Source: CAVTJX01 sp963735175 (GTDB lineage Bacteria; Electryoneota; RPQS01). Taken from it: a stretch of DNA of 64,000 nucleotides. The DNA lies in assembly GCA_963735175.1 (NCBI GenBank), contig CAVTJX010000008.1:124001-188000 (forward strand), in the 5' to 3' direction. The translations under genes were made by a program, and so were the position numbers. Positions 1-8,348 of the stretch are shown here, piece by piece; positions within the stretch are counted from its first letter, which is position 1; every line of letters starts with the position of its first letter. A model generated the notes under the pieces. The model was given only the letters and a program-made list of their open reading frames with translations, ran no database searches and was not told the origin of the DNA.

Positions 1-912
1 CCGCTCGTGCTGCTCTGCGCCGCGCTGGCGCTGATTTCCTGCAGCGAAGACCGCGAACGGGAAGGCGACCTCGGCCCGCATCCAGCGGACTGGATGACCC
101 TGACGAGCAGCAACTTCCACGGCTGGCCGGCGCTCGTGGATAGCGCCACGGGTTGCCGCGGTTGTCACGGCCAGACCCTGCATGGCGGCGAAGCCGGCAA
201 CTCCTGCTACGACTGTCACGCCTACCTGCACACGCAGGTGACGCGCACGCTTCCAGAAACCCACCAGACGCTGATTGCCGTCGGCAACGAGTGGCAGATT
301 CAGAATTGCACCCTCTGCCACGGCGCAGATTACGCCGGAGGCCGCGCGGGCGTCAGTTGCCGCGCGTGCCACACCGAAGAAGACGGCCCCGCCGAATGCG
401 GCGTGTGCCATTCCCTGCCGCCGACGGATACGACTAAAGTGCCGTTCGGCATGGCGCAATCCGCCGCCGGCGCACATGCCAGGCACGAGCGTTTCAGTTG
501 CCGCGAATGCCACGGACCGTCGGGCGGCCTGGCGCATGTCGGTCCGCTGCCCGCCGAGGTGGTATTCTCGCGGGCGACCATTGCCAACACCGCCGTCGAC
601 ACCAATGCGACGCGCTTTACGCACATCGGCGCGGCGACGAGCGGCAACGGCGCATGTTCCAACATTTACTGTCATTCCAACGGCAAAGTGGTGGATGGTC
701 GCGTGGGCGCGCCGGTCGCCATGCCGCAATGGGTAGGCGGGGCTCTGGCCTGCGGCGGCTGCCATCGCACGCCCCCGCCGCTGCCGCATCAGCAGGTGAC
801 TACCTGCGGCGACTGCCACCGCAACGTCAATCCGGCGTCCGACAACGGCTTGCCGTCAGCGATCCGCTTCCTCGACGATTCGACGCACATCGACGGCCAC
901 ATTACGTTTTAA
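1..912 (+). CDS. Nonaheme c-type cytochrome lipoprotein, 5' end outside window
   Basis: Open to the left edge; the first in-frame GTG is at 7 but no charged n-region is visible, so the true start is probably upstream. A hydrophobic run ends in LISC, a lipobox, which predicts an exported, lipid-anchored protein. Nine heme attachment sites are visible: CRGCH, CYDCH, CTLCH, CRACH, CGVCH, CRECH, the expanded CSNIYCH, CGGCH and CGDCH. The last third, with CX4CH followed by two CXXCH sites, resembles the CxxxxCH/CxxCH repeat cytochromes known from Geobacter (established family). Role is inferred: periplasmic or outer-surface electron carrier. It precedes the heme-attachment genes ccsA and resB on the same strand. 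The substrate cannot be told from sequence. Confidence 0.85.
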   Translation, partial: PLVLLCAALALISCSEDREREGDLGPHPADWMTLTSSNFHGWPALVDSATGCRGCHGQTLHGGEAGNSCYDCHAYLHTQVTRTLPETHQTLIAVGNEWQIQNCTLCHGADYAGGRAGVSCRACHTEEDGPAECGVCHSLPPTDTTKVPFGMAQSAAGAHARHERFSCRECHGPSGGLAHVGPLPAEVVFSRATIANTAVDTNATRFTHIGAATSGNGACSNIYCHSNGKVVDGRVGAPVAMPQWVGGALACGGCHRTPPPLPHQQVTTCGDCHRNVNPASDNGLPSAIRFLDDSTHIDGHITF

Positions 913-969
913 CAGATTCAATAATTGACCGCCGGTCCATGTTCTTATGTCCAGCGATAAAGTGAGACG

Positions 970-2220
970 ATGAGTACAACTTTCGACGTTCAACTGTTTT
1001 GGGTCGCTTTCTGGTGCTACCTGCTCGGTTGGTTCGCCTTCGCCGTCTGGCTGGGGCTGCGCAAGCCGATCCTCACCAAACTTGGCACCGCGCTGTATGC
1101 GCTCGGCTTCGTTCCCCAGACCATCGCCTTCGGCGTGCGCTGGGCGAACAGCGGACATTTCCCGATGTCCAACATGTACGAGTACCTGGCGGTGATGAGT
1201 TGGATGGCCGTGGCGAGCTTCGTCTTTCTGACCTGGCGTTACCGGCACTGGCTGATCAGCGCGCTGATTTCGCCCGGTCGTGGTGATGCTGATGGTGGCG
1301 GCTTCGCTGCTGCCCAAAGAGCCTTCGATGCAGCTCATGCCGGCGCTGCAAAGCTACTGGCTGATGATCCACGTCAGTCTGGCGTCCATCGGCGCCGGGC
1401 GCGTTCGCCGTGGCCGCGGCGGTGTCGATGATCTTCCTGTTGACGGCCAAGAAACGCCGAGGACGCGAAGGCCAGTTTCAAACCCTCGCTGCGCGCCCCG
1501 CTGATCGCCCTGGTCGTCATTCCCGTCGTGCTCGCGCTGATCGCGGGCGGCACGGAACTCTTTGGCCGCTATTCGCACCCCGTCGTCTTCGGCGCGCCCT
1601 CGCAAGGTCTGGGGCAGCGCGCTCATCATGCTCGGCATTTATCTGCTGGTGGCGGGCTTCGTCTGGGCGCGGCTGGAAGAGAAAGCCACCGCCGCCGAGC
1701 GCCGTTACTGGGCCGGCATGGGCTTTCATCGGCCTCTTCGCCGGCGCGCTGCTCGCCGGGCTGCTGGTCAAATTCGGCCAGTTGACGATCACCGAACAGA
1801 GCCCGCTGCGGATCTTCGAATTCTTCGGCGCGACCTTCATCTTTCGGCGTGATCGCGCTGTTCGTGATGCACGCGGCGATGGGTTTCGGCCAGCTTCCCT
1901 GGCGCGTCAAGCTCGAAGGCAAGCTGCTCGACGAAATCAACTACCGCGCCGTCACCCTCGGCTATCCCTTATATACGCTGGGCGCGCTCTTCGCCGGCGC
2001 GATCTGGGCCGAACAGGCCTGGGGCGCGTTCTGGAGCTGGGATCCCAAGGAAGTCGGCGCGCTCGTCATCTGGCTCTTTTACAGCGCTTTCCTGCATGCC
2101 CGCTACCAGCGCGGCTGGAGCGGCACGCGCACCGCGGTGCTGAGCCTCACCGGCTTCGCCATGATGATGCTCTCGTTCTTCGGCAATTACTTCTTCGGCG
2201 GCCTGCATAGCTACGGATGA
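970..2220 (+). CDS. ccsA: Cytochrome c biogenesis protein CcsA (system II heme lyase subunit), frame-disrupted
   Basis: Multi-pass membrane protein that, with Ccs1/ResB, carries heme out of the cell and joins it to CXXCH motifs (known for system II). The N-terminal part has membrane helices and MSNMYEYL; near the C-terminus WGAFWSWDPKEVGALVIW is the tryptophan-rich WWD signature. The reading frame changes near 1276, 1398, 1461, 1603, 1726 and 1843, each time as if one extra base were present, for example an extra G in cccgg and extra T in ttt runs. Start and stop are in the same frame and the homology continues through all segments, so I read one gene of about 415 codons with insertion errors rather than a dead gene. 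It serves the cytochromes around it. Confidence 0.85.
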
Positions 2221-2234
2221 GAAATTAAAAATTA

Positions 2235-2284
2235 GAAACGAGAAATTAGAAAGCGACCATTCTCATCTTCTCATTTCTCGTTTC
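2235..2284. repeat. AT-rich inverted repeat between ccsA and resB
   Basis: Perfect 12-base arms, gaaacgagaaat at 2235-2246 and atttctcgtttc at 2273-2284, lie in the 169-base gap between the two heme-maturation genes. The gap is strikingly A/T rich against GC-rich surroundings. There is no clear T-run after the stem, so it could be a weak terminator or a repeat rather than a regulator. Confidence 0.55.
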
Positions 2285-2389
2285 TGATTTCGCAATTTCG
2301 CATTTCACCGCCGCGATTGTCGAATTTGAGACAATAAGATGGCGCGGTCGCAATAGAAATTTTTCACAAGGCACGGGTGATTATCGCTT

Positions 2390-3980
2390 ATGGATTACGA
2401 AAGCTATCTGAGCGAACAGGAAACGGCCGGCGAATCCCAGCCCGAACTTAAGGGCGCGAAGAGACGCGGCCTCTGGGATCTGCTGTCGACAATGAAATTC
2501 GCGATCTGGATTCTTGTCGCTCTCGGCGCGCTCTCGGTGGTCTCGATGTTCGCCGGCGAACTGCTGCCGCGTGAGGAAATGGCGCGGCAGGGCGGCGGCC
2601 TGGGCCGCGCGCTGCTCGACCTCTTCCAGATGCACGACCCGTTCCGCTCCTGGTGGTACCGCCTGCTGCTCGGCGTCCTTTGCCTTTCGCTTGTAGCCTG
2701 CATTCTCGAGCGGCTGCCGATTATCTGGCGGCTGTGGACGAAACAGCCGCCGCAAGACCGCCGACTGGCTGCGCAGCATTCACCACGGCATCGAACGCAG
2801 CGTCGTCGCGCCCCGCGACGCCCTGGCGCACCATCTCCACGGCTGGAACTGGCGGCTGAAGACCGACACGCTCTGGATCGGCGAACATGGCCGCGATCGC
2901 CATGTGGGGTCCGCTGCTCACGCATACCGGCCTGCTGCTGCTCGGCGTCGGCGCGCTGGTCGGTTCCTTCGGCGGCGTTACCGAACGCGCGGGCGGCTTC
3001 TCCGGCGATACCGTGGGCATCGAGGGCCAGCCGTTCATCGTGCGCATCGACAGCTTCCGCATCCACTACTATCCGCTTCAGCCCGGCCAGTGGGTGCAGG
3101 TGGATGGCGAGTGGGTGGGCCGCCTCGAAACGCAGCAGCCCAACGGCAGTTGGCTCGTGCGCCAGATGGCGCAGCGCGACGACGAAGGCGAAATCGTCCC
3201 CGTCGATGCCGGGCGCATCCGCAACCGCTTCAGCAATGACATGGACCGCGCCAATATCCAGCGCTATTCCAGCTACGTGACGGTGATCGACAAACGGCCG
3301 GGAAGTCCGCTCGCAGGAAGTGGCGGTCAACAGCCCGCTGCGGTGCGGCGGTTACCGTTTCTACCAGAGTTCCTACGATCCCGACAATCCGCGCTTCATC
3401 GCGCTCAGTACGACGCGCTGCGCCTCGCTCTCACCGACAGCGCCGGCCGCGGCCTCGACACGCTGACGCTCGCGCCCGGCGTCGAAACCGCGCGTGCCCG
3501 GCGACACGCTGCGCGTCACCGCCGGCGAACTGCTGCCGCACTTCAAACTCGGACAGCAGGGCGCTTACAGCGAATCGGCGGAGTTCGTCAATCCCGCCGT
3601 GCGGCTCACCTTCCACGGTCCCGCACGGCTTCGAGAAGACGCAGTGGGCGTTTCTCAAATTCCCCGCCATGGACAAGGGCCCCGGCCGCTACGCCTATCG
3701 CGTGGCCGCGCTCGAAAACCAGCGCGCCTCGCAGGAAGTGGCCACGATTTTTGAAATCAAGCACACTCACGGCGGCTGGATTCTCTGGGCGGGATTCCTC
3801 TTTGGGACCCTCGGCCTGCTCTTGTCCAGTTACTTCTTCCACCGCGTCCTGTACGTGGAATGGCCGGGCGCCGGACACGCCGAGGTACGCCTGACGGGCC
3901 TCTCGCGGAAGACGGGCGCGCTCTTCGCCCGCCAACTCGACCGACTGATCGAAGACCTCAACCATACAGCGACCCCTTGA
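2390..3980 (+). CDS. resB: Cytochrome c biogenesis protein ResB/Ccs1, frame-disrupted
   Basis: Partner of CcsA in system II cytochrome c maturation; thought to bind apocytochrome and heme at the periplasmic face. The N-terminus (WDLLSTMKFAIWILVALGA, then a second helix LLLGVLCLSLVACILERLP) is typical ResB. The large periplasmic part carries the VNSPLRCGGYRFYQSSYD block (expected VNxPLxxxGYxFYQ). The last helix is WILWAGFLFGTLGLLLSSYF, followed by a cytoplasmic tail ending at 3980. Frame changes occur near 2750, 2895, 3302, 3405 (two bases), 3492 and 3625, all explained by inserted bases, so this is one gene of about 525 codons seen through errors. Start ATG at 2390. Confidence 0.85.
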
Positions 3981-4026
3981 TCACGGGCCGCCGCGTTTGA
4001 TCAACCCAAATCCTGAAGGAGGATTC

Positions 4027-4590
4027 GTGAATTCACGTTTCGTTCGCGTCATCACGGCGGCCGCCGTGGTGGCCGTATTCACACTCGGTGCGCTGCTGGC
4101 GCTGGCCGAAGATGCGCCCGCCGCGAAGACCCACGCGTACGTCGGCAGCAAGTCCTGCAAGACCTGCCACATGGGCGAAAAGAAGGGCGCCATCTGGGAG
4201 AAGTGGCTGTCCACCGGTCACTCCAAGTCGATGGCCGTACTCGACTCCACCAAGGGCGAGACCAAGGATCCCAAGTGCCTCAAGTGCCACACGGTCGGTT
4301 ACGAACTGCCGGGTGGCTACAAACTGGAAGGCCTTGACGCGGCGATGATGGCTCCCGAAGGCCTGGGCGCCGTCGGTTGTGAATCCTGCCACGGCCCGGG
4401 CGCGGACTACAAGTCGATGACGGTGATGAAGAGCCGCGATGCCTCGATCGCCGCCGGGATGATTATTCCCAACGAGGCCGTCTGCAAGAAGTGCCACAAT
4501 CCCGAATCGCCGACGTTCAAGAGCTTCGACTACGCGGAAGCGTTAGCGAAGATCGCCCACCACGTTCCGAAGGCCGACAGCACGAAGTAG
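4027..4590 (+). CDS. Tetraheme cytochrome c (c554-like domain)
   Basis: Chosen start is GTG 4027, because aaggagg sits at 4016-4022 and the next residues form a normal signal peptide (basic NSRFVR, then a hydrophobic run ending ALAEDA). A longer in-frame start at 3997 would put the ribosome site inside the gene. The mature protein has four heme sites, CKTCH, CLKCH, CESCH and CKKCH, and the YVGSKSC...W..S.HSKSM pattern of the cytochrome c554 family. About 187 residues. It lies 46 bases after resB and directly before the HybA/HybB-like pair, so a soluble periplasmic electron acceptor for that quinol-oxidising module is the likely role (inference). Confidence 0.85.
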   Translation: MNSRFVRVITAAAVVAVFTLGALLALAEDAPAAKTHAYVGSKSCKTCHMGEKKGAIWEKWLSTGHSKSMAVLDSTKGETKDPKCLKCHTVGYELPGGYKLEGLDAAMMAPEGLGAVGCESCHGPGADYKSMTVMKSRDASIAAGMIIPNEAVCKKCHNPESPTFKSFDYAEALAKIAHHVPKADSTK

Positions 4591-4601
4591 TGCCGTTCTC
4601 T

Positions 4602-4635
4602 CTGCCGGGGCGGCCATTGCGCGCCGCCCCGGCAG
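4602..4635. terminator. Strong GC hairpin after tetraheme cytochrome gene
   Basis: Thirteen-base arms ctgccggggcggc (4602-4614) and gccgccccggcag (4623-4635) with an 8-base loop, 11 bases after the stop at 4590. There is no T-tract, so it may be an RNA-stabilising or attenuating hairpin rather than a full terminator. The 260-base gap to 4851 shows no other gene. Confidence 0.5.
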
Positions 4636-4850
4636 CGGAACCGCTCCGGCAGTTCCCCCACCTCCCCTGCGCTGGTTCCAGCGCAGCCCCCGACGGTCCG
4701 CAACTGAATGAAGCGCCACCTCTGAACGTCTGGCAGACGCGATGCGAACCATCGGCGGCACGGACGGGCGAGCGCCCGGCGCGTTCCACCACGCGCACTT
4801 GTGAAGGGATTCCCATGATCCCGCGCGATGTGCAATTCTGAGACTCGACG

Positions 4851-5798
4851 ATGGATTTCACCCGACGACAATTCCTCAAGACTGCGGGTACCGCTGCCGC
4901 CGCCGTGACGGCCACTACGGCCCTGACGCCGCTGACCGCCGAGGCCAGCACGGAACACTTCGAAGGTTACCCCGAGCGCTACGGCGTGCTCACCGATACC
5001 ACGCTCTGCATCGGCCTCAACTGCCGCCGCTGCGAGATCGCTTGCGCCAAGGAAAACAATCTACCGCCCATCGCGCAGCCGCCCGAAGACGAAACCGTCT
5101 TTGAGCATCTCCGCCGCCCCCACGAAAGCCAGTTCACCGTCGTGAACCGCTTTCCGCATCCCGACGGTCCGGACAAGCATCCGATTTATGTCAAGAAGCA
5201 GTGTATGCACTGCGATGAACCGGCCTGCGCCTCGGCCTGCTTCGTCAAGGCTCTGCGCAAGACCAAGGAAGGCCCGGTGGTCTACGACGCCAGCCTCTGT
5301 GTCGGCTGCCGTTACTGCATGACCGCCTGCCCGTTCGATATTCCTGCCTACGAATACTACAGCGCGCTGCATCCCCGCGTCCGCAAGTGCACCATGTGCT
5401 GGGCGTCCAAAACGGCCCACGGCGAGCGTCCGGCCTGCGTTCAGGCCTGTCCCAAGGAAGCGCTCACCTTCGGCAAGCGCGAGGATCTGATCGCTCTCGC
5501 CCACGACAAAATCTCGGCGAATCCCGACCGCTACCAGCACCAGGTCTACGGCGAACACGAAGCCGGCGGCACGTGCTGGATGTACATGGCGGGCGCGCCG
5601 TTTGAAAAAATCGGTTTCCCCGAAGGTCTCGGCCCCACGCCGCTGCCGGAATACACCCGCAACTACCTCTCCGCCGCGCCGCTGGTGATGGCCATGTGGC
5701 CCGTCTTCTTCAGCGGCCTCTACCTCTTCACCAAACGCCGTGAAGAGCTGGCCAAGCAGGAAAAAGACCGGCAGGCGTTGGGAAAGGAGCAGCACTGA
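4851..5798 (+). CDS. HybA-like Tat-exported 4Fe-4S ferredoxin with C-terminal membrane anchor
   Basis: Periplasmic electron-transfer subunit of 315 residues. The N-terminus TRRQFLK plus an alanine-rich run is a twin-arginine signal. Four cysteine clusters follow: CIGLNCRRCEIAC, CMHCDEPACASAC, CVGCRYCMTACP, and CTMC...CVQACP, enough for about four [4Fe-4S] clusters as in HybA/DmsB/NrfC. A single hydrophobic segment near residues 274-296 (LVMAMWPVFFSGLYLF) anchors the tail, as in HybA. The stop overlaps the start of the HybB-like gene (ATGA), so the two are translationally coupled. No hydrogenase subunits are nearby; the pair more likely links the quinone pool to the multiheme cytochromes on either side (inference). 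Confidence 0.9.
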   Translation: MDFTRRQFLKTAGTAAAAVTATTALTPLTAEASTEHFEGYPERYGVLTDTTLCIGLNCRRCEIACAKENNLPPIAQPPEDETVFEHLRRPHESQFTVVNRFPHPDGPDKHPIYVKKQCMHCDEPACASACFVKALRKTKEGPVVYDASLCVGCRYCMTACPFDIPAYEYYSALHPRVRKCTMCWASKTAHGERPACVQACPKEALTFGKREDLIALAHDKISANPDRYQHQVYGEHEAGGTCWMYMAGAPFEKIGFPEGLGPTPLPEYTRNYLSAAPLVMAMWPVFFSGLYLFTKRREELAKQEKDRQALGKEQH

Positions 5799-7027
5799 TG
5801 GCGGCTCCCTCGATTAACAACCAGCCCCTCGGCGAATGGGTGCGCGAGAAAATCTTCCTCGGCCAGACGCCCGGCGCCTACGCGCGCAGCCTGGTCACGC
5901 CCGGCAATGCCGTGGCCGCGCTGATTCTCGCCGTCGGCCTGCCGATCACCTTCGTGCGCTTCACGCAGGGCATGGGCGCGGTTTCGAACCTCTCCGACGC
6001 GAATCCCTGGGGCATCTGGATCGCCTTCGACGTACTCTGCGGCGTGGCCCTCGCCGCGGGCGGCTTCATCACCGGTTCCGCCGTCCATCTTTTCGGGATG
6101 AAGGAATACCGGTCGCTCGTCCGCCCCGCCATCCTCACCGGCTTTCTGGGCTATGCGCTCGTCGTGGTCGGGTTGCTCTTCGACCTGGGCCGCCCCTGGC
6201 GGCTGCCGTATCCGATGGTGCTCAGTTTCGGCACCACCTCGGTGCTCTTTGAAGTCGGCTGGTGCGTGGCACTCTATCTGCTCTGCCAGGCCGTTGAAAT
6301 GCTGCCCCCGGTTTTCGAATGGCTGGGCTATAAGCGGCTGCGCGCCTGGGCCGTGACCCTCACCGTCGGCGCCACCGTGATGGCAGTCGTGCTCTCGACG
6401 TTGCACCAGTCGTCCCTCGGCGCGCTCTTTCTCATCGCGCCGACGAAGCTGCACCCGCTCTGGTACAGCATGTACCTGCCGGTGTTCTTCATCGCATCGG
6501 CGATTGGCGGCGGCATCGGGATGGTGATCTTCGAGTCGACGCTTTCGCACGGCTACTTCAAGGATCAGACGCGGCATCACGCGCCGGGCGAACTCGACCA
6601 CCTCACGCTCGGCCTCGGCAAGGCCGGCGCGCTCGTGGCTTACATGAACTTCATGCTTCGCTGGCTGGGCCTCGCCCACGACAATAAGTGGAGCTACCTC
6701 GGCACCGGTTGGGGCGCGTGGTGGCTGGTGGAAGTCGTCGGTTTCATCGGCGTCCCCATGCTCATCTACCTCTACGGTGTGCGCCGCGAAAAGCCGTTCT
6801 GGATCCGCGTCGCCGGCGTCTGGACCGTGCTCGGGCTGATCCTGAATCGCTTCAATGTCTCGCTCATCGCCTTCAACTGGCAGCAGGCTGAACGCTACGT
6901 TCCGCGCTGGACCGAGATCTGGGTGAGCGTGATGATTATAACCATTGGCGTGATCGTCTTCCGCTGGATGGTCAACCGCATGCCCATTCTGCTGCAACAT
7001 CCCGACTACGCGGGCGACGAACACTAA
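5798..7027 (+). CDS. hybB: HybB/NrfD-family integral membrane quinone-interacting subunit
   Basis: A 409-residue protein with about ten membrane helices. It carries conserved HybB blocks NPWGIWIAFDVLCGVALAAG, RPAILTGFLGYALVVVGLLF and LHQSSLGALFLIAPTKLHPL. HybB/NrfD/PsrC subunits oxidise or reduce quinone in the membrane and pass electrons to an attached ferredoxin (established for the family). The ATG overlaps the stop of the HybA-like gene by one base. Followed by a 41-codon membrane peptide and then a 13-heme cytochrome, so it probably feeds or drains periplasmic cytochromes. The hyb name reflects sequence family only; nothing here shows hydrogenase activity. Confidence 0.9.
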   Translation: MAAPSINNQPLGEWVREKIFLGQTPGAYARSLVTPGNAVAALILAVGLPITFVRFTQGMGAVSNLSDANPWGIWIAFDVLCGVALAAGGFITGSAVHLFGMKEYRSLVRPAILTGFLGYALVVVGLLFDLGRPWRLPYPMVLSFGTTSVLFEVGWCVALYLLCQAVEMLPPVFEWLGYKRLRAWAVTLTVGATVMAVVLSTLHQSSLGALFLIAPTKLHPLWYSMYLPVFFIASAIGGGIGMVIFESTLSHGYFKDQTRHHAPGELDHLTLGLGKAGALVAYMNFMLRWLGLAHDNKWSYLGTGWGAWWLVEVVGFIGVPMLIYLYGVRREKPFWIRVAGVWTVLGLILNRFNVSLIAFNWQQAERYVPRWTEIWVSVMIITIGVIVFRWMVNRMPILLQHPDYAGDEH

Positions 7028-7049
7028 CCCTTCGAAAAGACGCGCCCCC

Positions 7050-7175
7050 ATGCATAACCTCCACGAATTCGCCCTGGCCACGCAGGCCGGGGAATACCTG
7101 ATCGGGCTGCTGGGCCTGTTGCTGTTCATTCCGTTCTGGCGTCTTCTGATGAAGCCGCCGCGGCGCTCGGCGTAG
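7050..7175 (+). CDS. Small single-pass membrane peptide, 41 residues
   Basis: ATG 7050 to TAG 7173-7175 encodes MHNLHEFALATQ, then GEYLIGLLGLLLFIPFW, then LLMKPPRRSA. One hydrophobic helix is followed by a basic tail, giving a likely cytoplasmic C-terminus. It fills the gap between hybB (22 bases upstream) and the 13-heme cytochrome (40 bases downstream) on the same strand. Small membrane subunits of this type are often present in quinone-linked cytochrome complexes, so an accessory subunit is plausible, but I do not recognise a named family. No clear Shine-Dalgarno site precedes it. Confidence 0.6.
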   Translation: MHNLHEFALATQAGEYLIGLLGLLLFIPFWRLLMKPPRRSA

Positions 7176-7215
7176 GTCTCCGCAACCGTATTTTCATCCC
7201 AGAAACTCTCCGGCC

Positions 7216-8340
7216 ATGTCTACCCTCTACTATCGCCGCGCGCTGCTCTTCGCCGCCCTCCTGCTGTTTGCCGCGGGACTGGCGGCCATGCCGCAGGGCT
7301 CGCACCCGCAGACGCAGAATGTCGTCTGCTCCGAGTGCCACTCCTGTAAAAGCCCCACGGCTTCCGATCCCTGTCTACGCACCTGTCCGCGCCCGCACAC
7401 GAGCACGTCCGATATCAACGGCGGCCCGGACGTGGTGACGCTCAACGAACTTGAAAACGATTACGAAGCGGTCATCTTCGAGCACCGCCGCCACGCCCAG
7501 ATGTCGGCGATGGGCAACGAATGCTCGAACTGCCACCACTACAGCGAAGGCGGCCGCATCACTGCCTGCAAGGAATGTCACCCCGCCGGCGCCGCCGAAA
7601 CGTTGCAGCAGCCCGGTCTCAAGGGCGCGTATCACCGCCAGTGCATGGGCTGTCACGACACATGGAGCGGCGCTTCCGACTGCGACATGTGTCACGAGAA
7701 GAAAGCGGTGCCCGGTCCCTCCGTGGTCGCCGGCGGCGAAACCACCGCCCAGCCGCACCGGATCCTGCAGCCGCTCGAGCAACCCGCAAAGAAAGTCTGG
7801 CAGTCGACCTACGGCGGCGGCACCGTGGTCACGCTGCATCACACCGCGCACTCCGAGCGCTACGGCATCGAGTGCTCGACCTGCCATCACGCCGAGGGCT
7901 GCGGGAGCTGCCACCAGCGCGGGACCACCACCCAGCAGGTGCGCCACAGCGAAGAAGCGCTGCACGCGATCTGCAACAACTGCCACGCCGAGATGAGCTG
8001 CAACCAGTGCCATCTGAAAAGCGAGGCTCCCGAATTCAGCCACGACCGCACCGGCTGGCCGCTGAGCAAACACCATGCGCGCCTCGCCTGCCGCTCCTGT
8101 CACGGCAATCCCAATCACTTTTCCAAGCCGTCGCCGATCTGCACCGCCTGCCATTCCACATTCGTGGAAAGCAAATTCAACCATGCGAAGACCGGCTTGA
8201 CCCTCGACGACAACCATCGCGAGATCGGCTGCGGCGAGTGCCACCAGAATCAGGATTTCGCCGCCCAGCCCAATTGTTCGGGTTGCCACGGCGACGAGAA
8301 AGCCTTCCCCGCCAACGTGCCCGGAAGCTATAAGAGGTAG
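7216..8340 (+). CDS. Tridecaheme class III (c3/c7-type) cytochrome
   Basis: A signal peptide (YYRRALLFAALLLFAAGLAA) leads into 374 residues with thirteen CXXCH sites: CSECH, CSNCH, CKECH, CMGCH, CDMCH, CSTCH, CGSCH, CNNCH, CNQCH, CRSCH, CTACH, CGECH and CSGCH. Histidines spaced before the sites (FEHRRHAQM, LHHTAHSERYG, FSHDRTGWPL, FNHAKTGLTL) fit bis-His ligation as in cytochrome c3/c7 modules. Just after the first site lies a cysteine-rich segment C-K-SPTASDP-C-LRT-C that is not a heme motif and could bind another metal or form disulfides. Sits between the HybAB-like pair and two heme/cytochrome b fusions; a periplasmic electron wire between them is the likely role. Confidence 0.9.
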   Translation: MSTLYYRRALLFAALLLFAAGLAAMPQGSHPQTQNVVCSECHSCKSPTASDPCLRTCPRPHTSTSDINGGPDVVTLNELENDYEAVIFEHRRHAQMSAMGNECSNCHHYSEGGRITACKECHPAGAAETLQQPGLKGAYHRQCMGCHDTWSGASDCDMCHEKKAVPGPSVVAGGETTAQPHRILQPLEQPAKKVWQSTYGGGTVVTLHHTAHSERYGIECSTCHHAEGCGSCHQRGTTTQQVRHSEEALHAICNNCHAEMSCNQCHLKSEAPEFSHDRTGWPLSKHHARLACRSCHGNPNHFSKPSPICTACHSTFVESKFNHAKTGLTLDDNHREIGCGECHQNQDFAAQPNCSGCHGDEKAFPANVPGSYKR

Positions 8341-8348
8341 ACCCCCGG

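Noticed and set aside
970..3980. Programmed frameshifting or pseudogenes in ccsA/resB
   Set aside because: Too many shifts, all by extra bases and without slippery motifs, while homology is kept on both sides. Sequence error is simpler.
4851..7027. Hydrogenase-2 operon
   Set aside because: Only HybA- and HybB-like subunits exist; no large or small hydrogenase subunit or maturation gene is in the window.
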